Assembly: GCF_002006345.1 (NCBI RefSeq)
Contig: NZ_LZZM01000190.1
Location: 62,001 to 126,000 of the forward strand
Source: Clostridium puniceum
GTDB lineage: Bacteria; Bacillota; Clostridia; Clostridiales; Clostridiaceae
DNA length: 64,000 nt
Direction of reading: 5' to 3'
Position numbers and translations under genes: made by a program. Shown here piece by piece: positions 36,522 through 46,196 of this stretch. The notes beneath the pieces were generated by a model that worked only from the letters and a program-made list of their open reading frames with translations, made no database searches and was not told the origin of the DNA. How positions within the stretch are numbered: position 1 is the stretch's first letter; each line of letters opens with the position of its first letter.

Positions 36522-39500
36522 TTGAAAAATAAAAATTTAATTAGAAGAATAGGAACTTTTTTAGTTGTATTTTTGTTCGTTTTACAGATGTGGCCATCAT
36601 TGTTATTAAACAACAAGGCGTTTGCAGATGAACTAAATGATTTTCCATTTATTATAGACATATCTCAAAATGGTGAAGATGGAAATTCATATGATTTAAG
36701 TCAAAAGAGATTTAATAAAGATGATGAACTTAAAATTAATTTTAAATTTAAGATTCCAAATGGAGAGAAAATTAATAGTGGAGAAAAGTACAAGATTAAA
36801 ATTCCAGAGGAGTTTAATGTAAAAGGAATAAATATCACATCTATAAAGACGAAGGACAAATCTTCAAATCTAAATGGAGAAGTAACTACAGGTCCAGCAG
36901 CTAATAAAGATTCTGATAATGTGATTTCAGGTTTTGATGTTAGTAGTGATGCATCTGCTGATAAAACTTCAGAAGATAATCAAATCCAAATAACCATAAC
37001 TAAAAGTGATAATCTAAATGAATTAATAGTTGAATTTGAAAATACAAAAGAAATAGATTCAGAAGTAACTGGAGAGTTTTATGTTGATGCAGAGCTTAAT
37101 TCAGAAAAAATAGGCGATGCAGCATCTAAAACTATAGCTTTTGCTGAAAATAATAAAACTATAGAGACCTTTGATGTTAACTTTGCAGATGAAAAAGAAA
37201 TTAATTTTCCTTTTATTACAGGAGTTTATTTAAGTGCTGACAGATTTGAAGGAAATATAGACATTGGGGAAGATGACTTTAAAGATAATTATGGTTCTTA
37301 TTTAGAAGACTTAAAAAAGAAGGAAATAGAAAAAGATTCACAAATGTTTATTGGATATACCTTCAAAATTCCTCAGGGACAGAAGGTAGAAGCAGGTCAG
37401 ACATTTATTGTTGATCTTCCAAAGGAATTTAAAACACAAAGTGACATGTCTCAACATATTATAGCAACAGATGGAAGCACAATAGGAACTGTTCACTTTA
37501 CTACAGATAATAAAGTAACAATTACATTTTCTGGTCAGGTAAATACAGATGATTCTGATATAGAAGGAAACTTTTGGTTTGGAAGGGCTTTAAATAAGGC
37601 TGAAATAGGAAATGAAAATCCAGTTAATATAACCTTTAAGACTCCTTATTTTGAGGATAAAACCTTCAATCTTAACTTTAAGCAGGAACCTTTTAAAGAA
37701 GAAGAACCTAAAATTAATAAGACTGGAGAGTATTCTCCTAATGATCAGACAATTAATTGGAAAATAGAAGCTACAGCAGGAAATTTAGATAGGGAGAATT
37801 TCACTATTGTAGATGGACTAGATGTTACAAAGCATACCTATATAAGTGGATCTTTAAAGGTTGATGGAGCTTCTGTAGATGATTCAAATTTTGTAGACAA
37901 TAACTTAAATTACAATTTTGGAGTAGTTTCAAGAGGTGAAAAGAAGGTAATTGAATTTAAAACAAAACCTAGTGATGATATATTAAATAGTCAAGGTTCA
38001 AGTAATTATATAAATAATAAAGCAAACTTGAAAATTGATGATAAATCCGATGTTACATCTCAAAAAACTGTTGAAGTAAAGAATGACTATTTATACAAAT
38101 CAGGTTCCTATAATTCAAGTACTAAAAGCATAGATTGGACTATAGAAACTAATAAAAGTAAAATTGACTTTGAAAATCCAATTGTTAAAGATGAACTTCC
38201 AGAAGGATTAAGTTTAAAGAAAGATAGTGTAACTTTAGACGGTGCAAGTAAAACCACAGCAGATTATTCTTATGATGAAGTCACAAGAACCTTCACTTAT
38301 AATTTACCTTCTGATAGCTTACAGCACACAATTAAATTTTCAACACCTATAGACAATTCAATAATACAAGATACATTTTCTAAGACTTATACATTCAATA
38401 ATGTAGCACAGTTAGATGTAAATAATGGACAACATTTTAATTTTAATGCATCAGGTGTAGGTGTAGGTGTTACTGGAGATATGTTAACTAAAAATGCAAT
38501 AAATTATGATCCAGTAACTAAAGAAGTAACTTGGCATATTAATGTAAATGGAATAGGCATAAATATTAATAATGCTAAAGTGAAGGAATTTATAGACAGT
38601 AACCAAGAGTATGTAGATGGCTCTTTATTTGTAAGTAATAATTCTAGTGCAACAATTGCTGAAGTAGCATCAGAAAATATTACTCAATATCATAAAGAAT
38701 ATGAAATTAGTTTAGGAGATATAAATAGTAGCCAAACTATTACTTTAAAAACTAAGGTGACAAATAATAATATTATCTACAATAATGGACGTAGTTCTGT
38801 TAATAACTTTTGTAAATTAGTTGGAGATAATATAAAATCTTATGATGCATCAGCAAATCAAGGTTTTGATACTACATTAATTACTAAAGATGGTTCATAT
38901 AATTATAACACTCGTGAAATTACATGGACTATTAATGTAAATTCAGCTAAGATGCCAATAGATGCTGTTAAAGTAATAGATAATGTAAAACCAGGACAAG
39001 AATATGTAGATGATTCATTTAAGATAGAACGTACTGCTGGAACTTCGGATGCAGAACTTACTTCAAATGGATTTTCGTATGATCAAACATCTTCTAGTGA
39101 TAAAGGGCAAGGTGGAGTTCTTACTTATGATTTTGGTGGAACAATAAGTGATAGTTATAAAATAACTTTTAAAACTAAAGTAGCATCAGATTCAGAATTT
39201 GATCAAAATAAAGATAAAGTTGTTGCAAATGAAGCTTTCGTAAAAACAACTAGTACAAGTAATGAAATTAAGGTATCAAAAGATGTAACTATTAAAAATT
39301 ATTTAATTAGTAAAGATTATGATTATACTTGGGGAAATGATTTTATAACTTGGAAAATAAGTGTTAATAAAAACAATGTACTTTTAGATAAAATAAAGGT
39401 TACAGACACATTGCCAGATGGTCTGCAAATTGACATGGATTCCGTAAAGTTATATGAAGTTCAATTTGATTCTGATGGAAATGAACAGTCAAGAACACAA

Positions 39501-42062
39501 GTTAGTGCTGGTTATACTGCAAATTATGATTTTGACAGTAGGGATTTTGTATTAGAATATCCTAATCCAACTAATAAATCATATTTAATTACCTTTGATA
39601 CTTCAGTTAAAACATCTGGAACATCTTTTTCAAATAGTGTAAAGCTTGAATCTGATAATAGTGGGGCTGCTAATAGTTCAACTAAAGCAACTAGTCAGGT
39701 TTACTATCAAGAAGATGTTAGTGGTGGAGGTGCATCTTTAACTTCTGGAAGTATTGTAATAACAAAGGTTGATAAAAATGATAATAAACCATTAAGTGGG
39801 GCTCAATTTGAACTTCTAAAAGATGAAAAAGTTATGCAAGTTTCAGAACCTACAGGTAATGATGGTAAGGCTAAATTTAAGAAAATAGCATTTGGAAAAG
39901 AATATATAGTAAAAGAAATAAAATCACCTTATGGATACAAATTAAGTGATGAGGAATATAAATTTACTATTACTAAATCAAATGTAGTATCTGAAAATGC
40001 AAAACAATATACTTTTGCAGATGAAAGGTATATAAAAAATATTGAATTCCAAAAGAATGGTGAAGATAATAAACCATTAAAAGGTGCTGAATTTAAATTA
40101 TATGCTACATTAGATACAAGTTTTTCAAATCCATTAAAAACTGCAGTAAGTAATGAAAATGGATTAGTAAGATTCGAAGTAGTAGAACTTGGAGACTACA
40201 AAATAAAAGAAACAACAGCGCCAGAAGGTTATTTATTATCTAACCAAGTAATAGATGTAACTGTAGATGGAACAGGAGAATCAGGAGATACGATAAAAAC
40301 AAATCCAGATATAATTAAAGATGATTTAATAAAAAAATCTATTCAATTATATAAAAAATCTAAGTTAAATCAGCCATTAAGTGGAGCCGCTTTTAGTTTG
40401 TATAAAGAAAGTGATACAGAGTTTAAAAATCCAATACAGACCCAAATTAGTGATATACAAGGTCTTGTTAATTTTGCAGATGTTCCTTATGGGAACTATG
40501 CAATAAAAGAAACAGTTGCACCAATAGGATATGTTGTTAGCAATACTAAAATAACAGCTACTGTTGATGATACAGGTAATGTTTCTGATATTGTAAAAGC
40601 TAATCCTTATGAAATTGAAAATGAAGTAGCTCCAGTAGCACCAACATTAGTAGAAAAAGACATAAAACTGATTAAAAAATCAGCAGATGATAAATTCCTA
40701 AAAGGAGCAGAATTTAGTTTATACAAAGCTGAGGATACAGACTTTGCAAATCCATTAAAAACTGTAGCAAGTAATGAAAATGGATTAGTAAGATTTGAAA
40801 AAGTACAACCAGGAAACTATGTAATAAAAGAGACAAAAGCACCAGAAGGATATGAACTATCAGATAAAACATTAAGCATCCCAAAGGGTTATTTTGTAGA
40901 AAATGAAATAACTATAATAGATGTTGGAGTCGTTATAGATGAAAAAACAACACCAAAGCCACCAACCTCTACTGGAATAGTTAAGGATGAAAATGGAAAA
41001 ACAATTAATGAATTAAAACCTACTATTACTGTAGAAGAAGATGGAAGTAAAACAGTAACTGTAAAGGGAAAAGATTCTATAGTTTTTGTTGATAAGAATG
41101 GAAATAAAAATCCAGTACCTGATACATCAAAAATAGGATTTTCTTCTGATAAAGTAAAGATAGATGAAAATGGAAACATTATAATTAAAGATTTAAAAGA
41201 TGGGGATAATGAAAAATCAAAAATATATTTTGATCTTGGAAATGGAGAAAAGGTTGTTATTGGAACTGTTGAAGTAAATGTTTCTAAAGATGGAAATGTG
41301 AATTTAGTTATTGAATTAATTGACCCATATGGTAAAATTACAGATTCGTCTACAGAAGATCCTGTTGAAGGAGCTAAAGTAACTGTATATTATGCGGATA
41401 CAGAAAGAAACAAGAATTTAGGTAAAAAACCAAACACAATTGTAGAGCTTCCAATTATACCAGGTTTTGAACCTAACGATAACAAAAATCCTCAAAATAG
41501 TAATAAAGATGGAGATTATGCAATGATGGTATATCCTTACACTGATTACTATATAGTAGTAACTAAAGATGGATATAAAAAGTATACAAGTCCTACAATT
41601 TCCGTAGAAGAAGAAATTATAAAGCATGATATTCAAATGGATAAAATAAAAAAATCATCATCTTCTGGACATACAAGTAGTAGTAAAGATAATACAAAGA
41701 ATAGTGATAGTAGTAATGCTATAGATAATAACAATACTAATGATGGAACTAAAAATGATGTAGATAATCAAAATACAAATGTTCAAACTAAAGGTGATGT
41801 AGATAATACAAATAGTTCTAATGAATTTGGTAATAATTTTGGAGTATTAAATGAAGCTTCTAATATAACTGAAGATAATAATATAAATAGTTCTTTAGAA
41901 CCCCAAGAAACTCTAGCTAAAGATTCTAATTTAAATAATAAGAAGCAAGCTGAAAAATTACCACAAGCAGGAAGCTTTATAGATTTCTCTGTTTTGATAG
42001 TTTTAGGTTTAGTATTTATGGTATTCGGGGTTATTTTAAGATTCAAAAAGAAGTTTATTTAA
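36522..42062 (+). CDS. Giant collagen-adhesin-like LPXTG-type surface protein with SpaA/CnaB repeats
   Basis: 1846 residues, TTG start. A signal peptide (~1-37, hydrophobic core FLVVFLFVLQMWPSLLL, cleavage near AFADE) is followed by an adhesive head. Then come about five collagen-binding-type modules starting near residues 405, 527, 660, 790 and 927, each with a strand like INWKIEA, IDWTIET, VTWHINV, ITWTINV or ITWKISV. Four SpaA/CnaB modules start near 1076, 1170, 1270 and 1380, each with an isopeptide-type Lys and a closing KE(I/T)xxPxGY. A Ser/Asn-rich stalk, LPQAG at ~1813, a TM segment and KKKF end the chain. It should be anchored to peptidoglycan, probably by the sortase at 42792. Ligand unknown. 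Confidence 0.93.
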   Translation: MKNKNLIRRIGTFLVVFLFVLQMWPSLLLNNKAFADELNDFPFIIDISQNGEDGNSYDLSQKRFNKDDELKINFKFKIPNGEKINSGEKYKIKIPEEFNVKGINITSIKTKDKSSNLNGEVTTGPAANKDSDNVISGFDVSSDASADKTSEDNQIQITITKSDNLNELIVEFENTKEIDSEVTGEFYVDAELNSEKIGDAASKTIAFAENNKTIETFDVNFADEKEINFPFITGVYLSADRFEGNIDIGEDDFKDNYGSYLEDLKKKEIEKDSQMFIGYTFKIPQGQKVEAGQTFIVDLPKEFKTQSDMSQHIIATDGSTIGTVHFTTDNKVTITFSGQVNTDDSDIEGNFWFGRALNKAEIGNENPVNITFKTPYFEDKTFNLNFKQEPFKEEEPKINKTGEYSPNDQTINWKIEATAGNLDRENFTIVDGLDVTKHTYISGSLKVDGASVDDSNFVDNNLNYNFGVVSRGEKKVIEFKTKPSDDILNSQGSSNYINNKANLKIDDKSDVTSQKTVEVKNDYLYKSGSYNSSTKSIDWTIETNKSKIDFENPIVKDELPEGLSLKKDSVTLDGASKTTADYSYDEVTRTFTYNLPSDSLQHTIKFSTPIDNSIIQDTFSKTYTFNNVAQLDVNNGQHFNFNASGVGVGVTGDMLTKNAINYDPVTKEVTWHINVNGIGININNAKVKEFIDSNQEYVDGSLFVSNNSSATIAEVASENITQYHKEYEISLGDINSSQTITLKTKVTNNNIIYNNGRSSVNNFCKLVGDNIKSYDASANQGFDTTLITKDGSYNYNTREITWTINVNSAKMPIDAVKVIDNVKPGQEYVDDSFKIERTAGTSDAELTSNGFSYDQTSSSDKGQGGVLTYDFGGTISDSYKITFKTKVASDSEFDQNKDKVVANEAFVKTTSTSNEIKVSKDVTIKNYLISKDYDYTWGNDFITWKISVNKNNVLLDKIKVTDTLPDGLQIDMDSVKLYEVQFDSDGNEQSRTQVSAGYTANYDFDSRDFVLEYPNPTNKSYLITFDTSVKTSGTSFSNSVKLESDNSGAANSSTKATSQVYYQEDVSGGGASLTSGSIVITKVDKNDNKPLSGAQFELLKDEKVMQVSEPTGNDGKAKFKKIAFGKEYIVKEIKSPYGYKLSDEEYKFTITKSNVVSENAKQYTFADERYIKNIEFQKNGEDNKPLKGAEFKLYATLDTSFSNPLKTAVSNENGLVRFEVVELGDYKIKETTAPEGYLLSNQVIDVTVDGTGESGDTIKTNPDIIKDDLIKKSIQLYKKSKLNQPLSGAAFSLYKESDTEFKNPIQTQISDIQGLVNFADVPYGNYAIKETVAPIGYVVSNTKITATVDDTGNVSDIVKANPYEIENEVAPVAPTLVEKDIKLIKKSADDKFLKGAEFSLYKAEDTDFANPLKTVASNENGLVRFEKVQPGNYVIKETKAPEGYELSDKTLSIPKGYFVENEITIIDVGVVIDEKTTPKPPTSTGIVKDENGKTINELKPTITVEEDGSKTVTVKGKDSIVFVDKNGNKNPVPDTSKIGFSSDKVKIDENGNIIIKDLKDGDNEKSKIYFDLGNGEKVVIGTVEVNVSKDGNVNLVIELIDPYGKITDSSTEDPVEGAKVTVYYADTERNKNLGKKPNTIVELPIIPGFEPNDNKNPQNSNKDGDYAMMVYPYTDYYIVVTKDGYKKYTSPTISVEEEIIKHDIQMDKIKKSSSSGHTSSSKDNTKNSDSSNAIDNNNTNDGTKNDVDNQNTNVQTKGDVDNTNSSNEFGNNFGVLNEASNITEDNNINSSLEPQETLAKDSNLNNKKQAEKLPQAGSFIDFSVLIVLGLVFMVFGVILRFKKKFI

Positions 42063-42103
42063 AAGCAAATTGATAGTAATATAAGTATATATTACTAAAA
42101 TTG

Positions 42104-42145
42104 GAGCAAATACACTAAAACAATTATTAGTGTATTGCTCTTTTT
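42104..42145 (+). terminator. Terminator after the adhesin gene
   Basis: GAGCAAATACACTAA and TTAGTGTATTGCTC pair over 14 bp with one bulge, followed by TTTTT. It separates the adhesin from the sortase unit. Confidence 0.88.
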
Positions 42146-42188
42146 AAATATAAAATTATATTAGTGTTATTGGGAGGAGAAATAAGGT

Positions 42189-42716
42189 ATGGAAATTTCA
42201 TCTAAAACTTATCCATCTAATCTTCAAAATTATCTTATAGATATAGGATCAGAAATAATATTAATTGATACAGGAGTTCCCAAAGAAACTCCAGATACAC
42301 TACCTAAAAAGGAACAAAAAATTTATCTTTCATCAGCAGAAGCTGACGCCATAAAGTTAAGTAGAGATAATATAGTACGAGTAGAATTTAATAGTGGTAA
42401 ATATCATAATTTTGAACTTAGTGAAAAAATTATAGATGGAGTATACTTAATTTGAGCACCAGGACATACTGCTGGAAATAGTATTATAATTGTAGAAAAA
42501 GATAATCTATTCTATATGATACATGGAGATGGTACTTATACATATGCTGCACTTATAGAAAATAAATTATCTGTTGTATTTGAAGATAAAGAAGCTGCTA
42601 AATCGTCTCTTGAAAAGGTTAGAGAGTTTATTAGAAACAATCCAACAGTATATGTTTCCGCTCATACTCCAGAAGGAATTATAAATCTTGAGGAAGAGAG
42701 AATTATGAAGTTATAG
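42189..42716 (+). pseudogene. Broken metallo-beta-lactamase-fold hydrolase
   Basis: One frame of 176 codons with a TGA at 42453-42455. The first part (88 residues) holds ILIDTGVP, the MBL N-terminal Asp motif, and ends DGVYLI. The second begins APGHTAGNSIIIV, the third MBL metal motif, and ends HTPEGIINLEEERIMKL. The central HxHxDH motif is absent, apparently by deletion, so it would be inactive even without the stop. GGGAGGAG lies upstream. It sits between adhesin and sortase. Confidence 0.75.
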
Positions 42717-42791
42717 AAATCATAATTAACAATTATTAATTTAAGTTTATTAATTTTAATAATCCTTTAAATATTCTATAGGAGAATAAAC

Positions 42792-43412
42792 ATGATAAAA
42801 AAAAACTTGGATAAAATATTTATATTCTTTGGATGTATTATTATAATGTCAGCTATTACAATAAAATTAACTACAGTTTATAAACAAAAAAAGCTAATAG
42901 ATGATTATAATAATTATATATTGAATATGCAAAAAGAAGATTCAGAATTCAATAAAAGTGAAGGAACTAATAATGTTTATCAAAATGAAGCTGTTAAAGA
43001 TGAACCTAAAGATAGTAAATTAGAAAATACAATTGGAGTACTTAGTATACCTAAAATTGATTTAAAAGTTGCAATTGGTCAAGGTGTTGATAATGAAATT
43101 TTAAAATATTCAGTAGGACACTTTCAAGAAACTGCACTTCCAGGTGAAAAAGGAAATTTTTGTTTAATAGGTCATAGAAGCTATAATTATGGGCAGTTTT
43201 TTAATAGACTAGATCAAATAAGTAGTGGAGACGAAATAATAGTTAATGCTAATAATAAAGAATATAAATACAAGGTTACTAATATTAAAGTTGTAGAGCC
43301 AGAAGAAGTATCAGTATTAAATCAAACAGATGATTCAGAAATAACTTTAATAACATGCACACCAATAAGAATAGCAACTCATAGATTAATAGTTAAAGGA
43401 GCATTAGAATAA
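42792..43412 (+). CDS. Class D-like sortase
   Basis: A 206-residue transpeptidase that cleaves LPxTG-like signals and joins surface proteins to peptidoglycan. An N-terminal TM anchor (~8-27) and a charged linker precede the sortase barrel (~75-206). Catalytic residues are visible as His in LIGHRSYNYG (~res 125), Cys in TLITC (~res 191) and Arg in HRLIVKG (~res 200). Class D members recognise LPQTG-like motifs; the neighbouring adhesin carries LPQAG, so the two probably form an enzyme-substrate pair. Ribosome binding site AGGAGAA. Confidence 0.9.
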   Translation: MIKKNLDKIFIFFGCIIIMSAITIKLTTVYKQKKLIDDYNNYILNMQKEDSEFNKSEGTNNVYQNEAVKDEPKDSKLENTIGVLSIPKIDLKVAIGQGVDNEILKYSVGHFQETALPGEKGNFCLIGHRSYNYGQFFNRLDQISSGDEIIVNANNKEYKYKVTNIKVVEPEEVSVLNQTDDSEITLITCTPIRIATHRLIVKGALE

Positions 43413-43529
43413 CCACTAAACAACATTGAAATATTAAATTAATTTAGACATATTAATTAATATTAATGCTAATAATATATATAATTATATCAATATAGGG
43501 TTCCTCATTTAGAATCAAACTTATAATAA

Positions 43530-44240
43530 GTATTTGCTACCATCTGCGAGCGAACATATTTTATCTTTATATAAATTCAATTCATTTAGTATTAAATTTA
43601 TATCATAAGTAAGCTCATATTTAGATCTACGCGCAGATGGTTTATATAATTTATCATAGAGTCCTCCCACTTAGCATCCACAGATGGTTTCATCACCTAT
43701 AGTCAAATAAATTATGTCAATTCTAAGCTATGACTTTATTGCAAATATTGAAAATGCATGTTCACTTGATGTGATGTTTCCCAATCAGATATTAAACACC
43801 ACTAATATACTTGTGCAGTATTGTAAGTATGAAGATTACTTTTGCCAAACTGCCCTGATAAAGATCTTAAATTGCCGTCAAGGGACAAGTAACAAGAATC
43901 GGATTGATTATTGTGATGCTTGATTAACATCCAAACATGATAATTTCCTCAACAATTAATATTACTTCTATAATACATTGCAGGTGCATCTTCTGGATTT
44001 TTCTACAAAATTTCTGGTTTATCAACATGTTTAGCAAATCTTGTTCTGACATTGGTTTCTGATTGTAGGTGACTCTAAGAAGTATTATTTCCATCTCTGC
44101 TTGAAGTCATATAAGCGTTTTCTGAATTTTCCAATGAATATTCAGCTTCAATTGCAACGAATCTATTATTTTCATCAAATATGCCTGAACCAAACTAACT
44201 TATAATATTCTTTTTATCATTACTTTTTTAAAGGTTTAAA
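43530..44240 (-). pseudogene. Long degraded minus-strand gene, unrecognised
   Basis: Minus-strand translation in shifting frames gives protein-like pieces: GSGIFDENNRFVAIEAEYSL, ENAYMTSSRDGNNTS-stop, VRTRFAKHVDKPEIL-stop, KNPEDAPAMYYRSNINC-stop, SCYLSLDGNLRSLSGQFGKS, YLTIGDETICGC-stop and LYDKLYKPSARRSKYELTYD. Many stops sit where Trp or Gln codons are plausible. This is a decayed gene of ~230 codons whose family I cannot name. The flanking bases 43413-43529 and 44241-44560 show no gene. Confidence 0.5.
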
Positions 44241-44563
44241 TATATTTTGTGCCTAATTTAACTTAAGAATAATTTAAGCATTTTTTAAAAATTTGATCTA
44301 TATCATTATAGAAATCTAATGTATATATGTTCTAAAAAATTTTGTTCATTAAGATTTAATTTCTATATTAGAGTGATTGGATAAGACAACCAACTAAATT
44401 ATGAACTTTCTTAATTAGAACTTATATATATTAAAATTTAATTAATCATATGTGTAGTATAAAAACATAGTTTTAGATAAGAATAGTTTTTTTAGGTGTA
44501 GCTAGTAAATGTATACAGTTAGCAAATTATTCAATATTATTACTTTTTGTCAAATGGTGAAAA

Positions 44564-44593
44564 TTGACTAGGAAGAGCCTAAAGAGTTATAAT
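44564..44593 (+). promoter_or_regulatory. Sigma-A-type promoter upstream of the Eis-like gene
   Basis: TTGACT (44564-44569) and TATAAT (44588-44593) with an 18-base spacer. The transcript would first cross a short broken ORF at 44612. Confidence 0.65.
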
Positions 44594-44611
44594 GATATAT
44601 AGAAAGAATAT

Positions 44612-44726
44612 ATGAGTAGAGACTTATTAAACCAATTATATCAAGAATTTTAAGATATATTTTTAAAAGCAAGTAATAATTTCTAATATGTTTTTTATGT
44701 CATGGTATATATGAGCAGGAGGATTT
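44612..44726 (+). pseudogene. Short broken ORF before the Eis-like gene
   Basis: ATG 44612 reads MSRDLLNQLYQEF, a TAA, then DIFLKASNNF and a stop. The start resembles small MarR/TetR-type regulators, but too little remains to decide. It ends just before the Eis-like gene. Confidence 0.3.
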
Positions 44727-45965
44727 ATGGAAGAGAAAAAAAAGTTCATTGAAATATATGGTGATTTTAAAATGAGAAAATTAACAGAAGATGATTTAGA
44801 ACAATTTAATGGACTTTTACGTTATGCTTTTCAAATAACAATGGAAGACCTTCTACATACTGGTTGGACAGAAGAACAAATTATGCATGCCAAAATGCCT
44901 ATTCTTAAAAATGCTTATGTACTGGGATGGTTTTACAAAGGCAAACTAGCTTCAATGATTGTATTATACTCTATGAAAGTAAATATTCATGATAACATTT
45001 GTAATATGGGTGGAATCACTGGAGTTGCTACCTATCCAGAGTATACAGGAAAAGGCTTAATCAATTCATTAATCAAGCATGTCATTATGCATATGCACGA
45101 AGAAGGACAATCTATTTCTTTTTTATATCCTTACTCAATTCCTCTTTATAGAAAACATGGATGGGAAATAATTTCTGATAAGATTACTTTTACAATAAAA
45201 GATTCTCAGCTTCCTAAAATGAGGAATGTGGCAGGAATGATGGAACGTGTAAGCTTGGATTGTGAAGATCTTTTAAATGTTCATGATTATTTTTCTATGC
45301 AACGCCATGGATCAATGATTCGTGATGAACTGGCTTGGGATGAATATTGGCGTTGGGAGAGTGAGGATATTACTGCTGCTATTTATTATAATAAAAATCA
45401 TAAGCCTCTTGGATATCTAATCTACAATATTAGGAATGATATATTTTATATTAAAGAAATGATTTATTTAAATAGTGAGGCTCGTTATGGAATTTGGAAT
45501 TATATAAGTGCGCATTATTCTATGGTAAATGTAGTAAAAGGCAATAATTACTCTGGAGAGCCGATGGCTTTTTTATTTGAGGATAGTGAAATAATTGAGA
45601 ACATTGAGCCATACTTTATGGCAAGAATTATAAATGTACAAGAATTTATTTTAAAGTATTCTTTTTTGGTAAAATCACAAAAATTAAATCTTAATTTTAA
45701 AATAAATGATTCTATAGCTGAATGGAACGATGGAGTTTTCAACGTTTACTGGAATGATGATGAAACTTTTTGTGAAAAAACTGATGAAACTCATGCTGCT
45801 AATTTAGTGGAAATGGATATTCAGACGTTAACTACTATGCTTATGGGATACAAGCGCCCAACATTTTTATATGAATGTGGAAGAATACAAACAGAATATT
45901 ATATGTTGCGAATTCTAGAACAACTAATTCCAGTAGAAAAACCTTACTTTTCAGATTATTTTTAA
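44727..45965 (+). CDS. Eis-type GNAT N-acetyltransferase
   Basis: 412 residues with AGGAGG six bases upstream. The N-terminal GNAT domain (~10-150) has the acetyl-CoA loop GVATYPEYTGKGLINSL and FLYPYSIPLYRKHGWE. A second GNAT-like region (~165-300) and a C-terminal sterol-carrier-like domain (~305-412) give the three-part Eis architecture. Eis relatives acetylate aminoglycosides or other amines; the substrate here is unknown. The protein ends in a terminal carboxylate (SDYF), as many Eis proteins do. It is a single gene in a decayed region. Confidence 0.85.
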   Translation: MEEKKKFIEIYGDFKMRKLTEDDLEQFNGLLRYAFQITMEDLLHTGWTEEQIMHAKMPILKNAYVLGWFYKGKLASMIVLYSMKVNIHDNICNMGGITGVATYPEYTGKGLINSLIKHVIMHMHEEGQSISFLYPYSIPLYRKHGWEIISDKITFTIKDSQLPKMRNVAGMMERVSLDCEDLLNVHDYFSMQRHGSMIRDELAWDEYWRWESEDITAAIYYNKNHKPLGYLIYNIRNDIFYIKEMIYLNSEARYGIWNYISAHYSMVNVVKGNNYSGEPMAFLFEDSEIIENIEPYFMARIINVQEFILKYSFLVKSQKLNLNFKINDSIAEWNDGVFNVYWNDDETFCEKTDETHAANLVEMDIQTLTTMLMGYKRPTFLYECGRIQTEYYMLRILEQLIPVEKPYFSDYF

Positions 45966-46122
45966 TTTAACAGAAGGGCTATATATGAAAAAATGATTTG
46001 TGAATAATATTGATTGATTGTAAAAAAAATGGGTGCTAAGAGAAATGCTTCGTAAACGGAAAAAGCAGATCGTTATTTTTTATAGCAGCAGAAGAAATCT
46101 AGTAAAATTAAAATATAGAAAA

Positions 46123-46156
46123 AGGCCTCATTAAATTTAAAGTTCAGTGAGGTCTT
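46123..46156. terminator. Bidirectional terminator between convergent genes
   Basis: AAAGGCCTCATT and AGTGAGGTCTTTTTT form a 9-bp stem (two G-U pairs) with A and T runs on either side. It lies between the convergent Eis-like and CotS-like genes. Confidence 0.75.
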
Positions 46157-46196
46157 TTTTGTATAATATCTTTTGCTATGCAATGGTTAGTGATAA

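Noticed and set aside
42453-42455. TGA in the MBL frame read as selenocysteine
   Set aside because: The catalytic HxHxDH motif is deleted, no SECIS-like hairpin was seen after the TGA, and Sec is not known at this position in the family.
43714-43923. 69-codon plus-strand frame
   Set aside because: No ribosome binding site, and the opposite strand reads better as part of a decayed gene.
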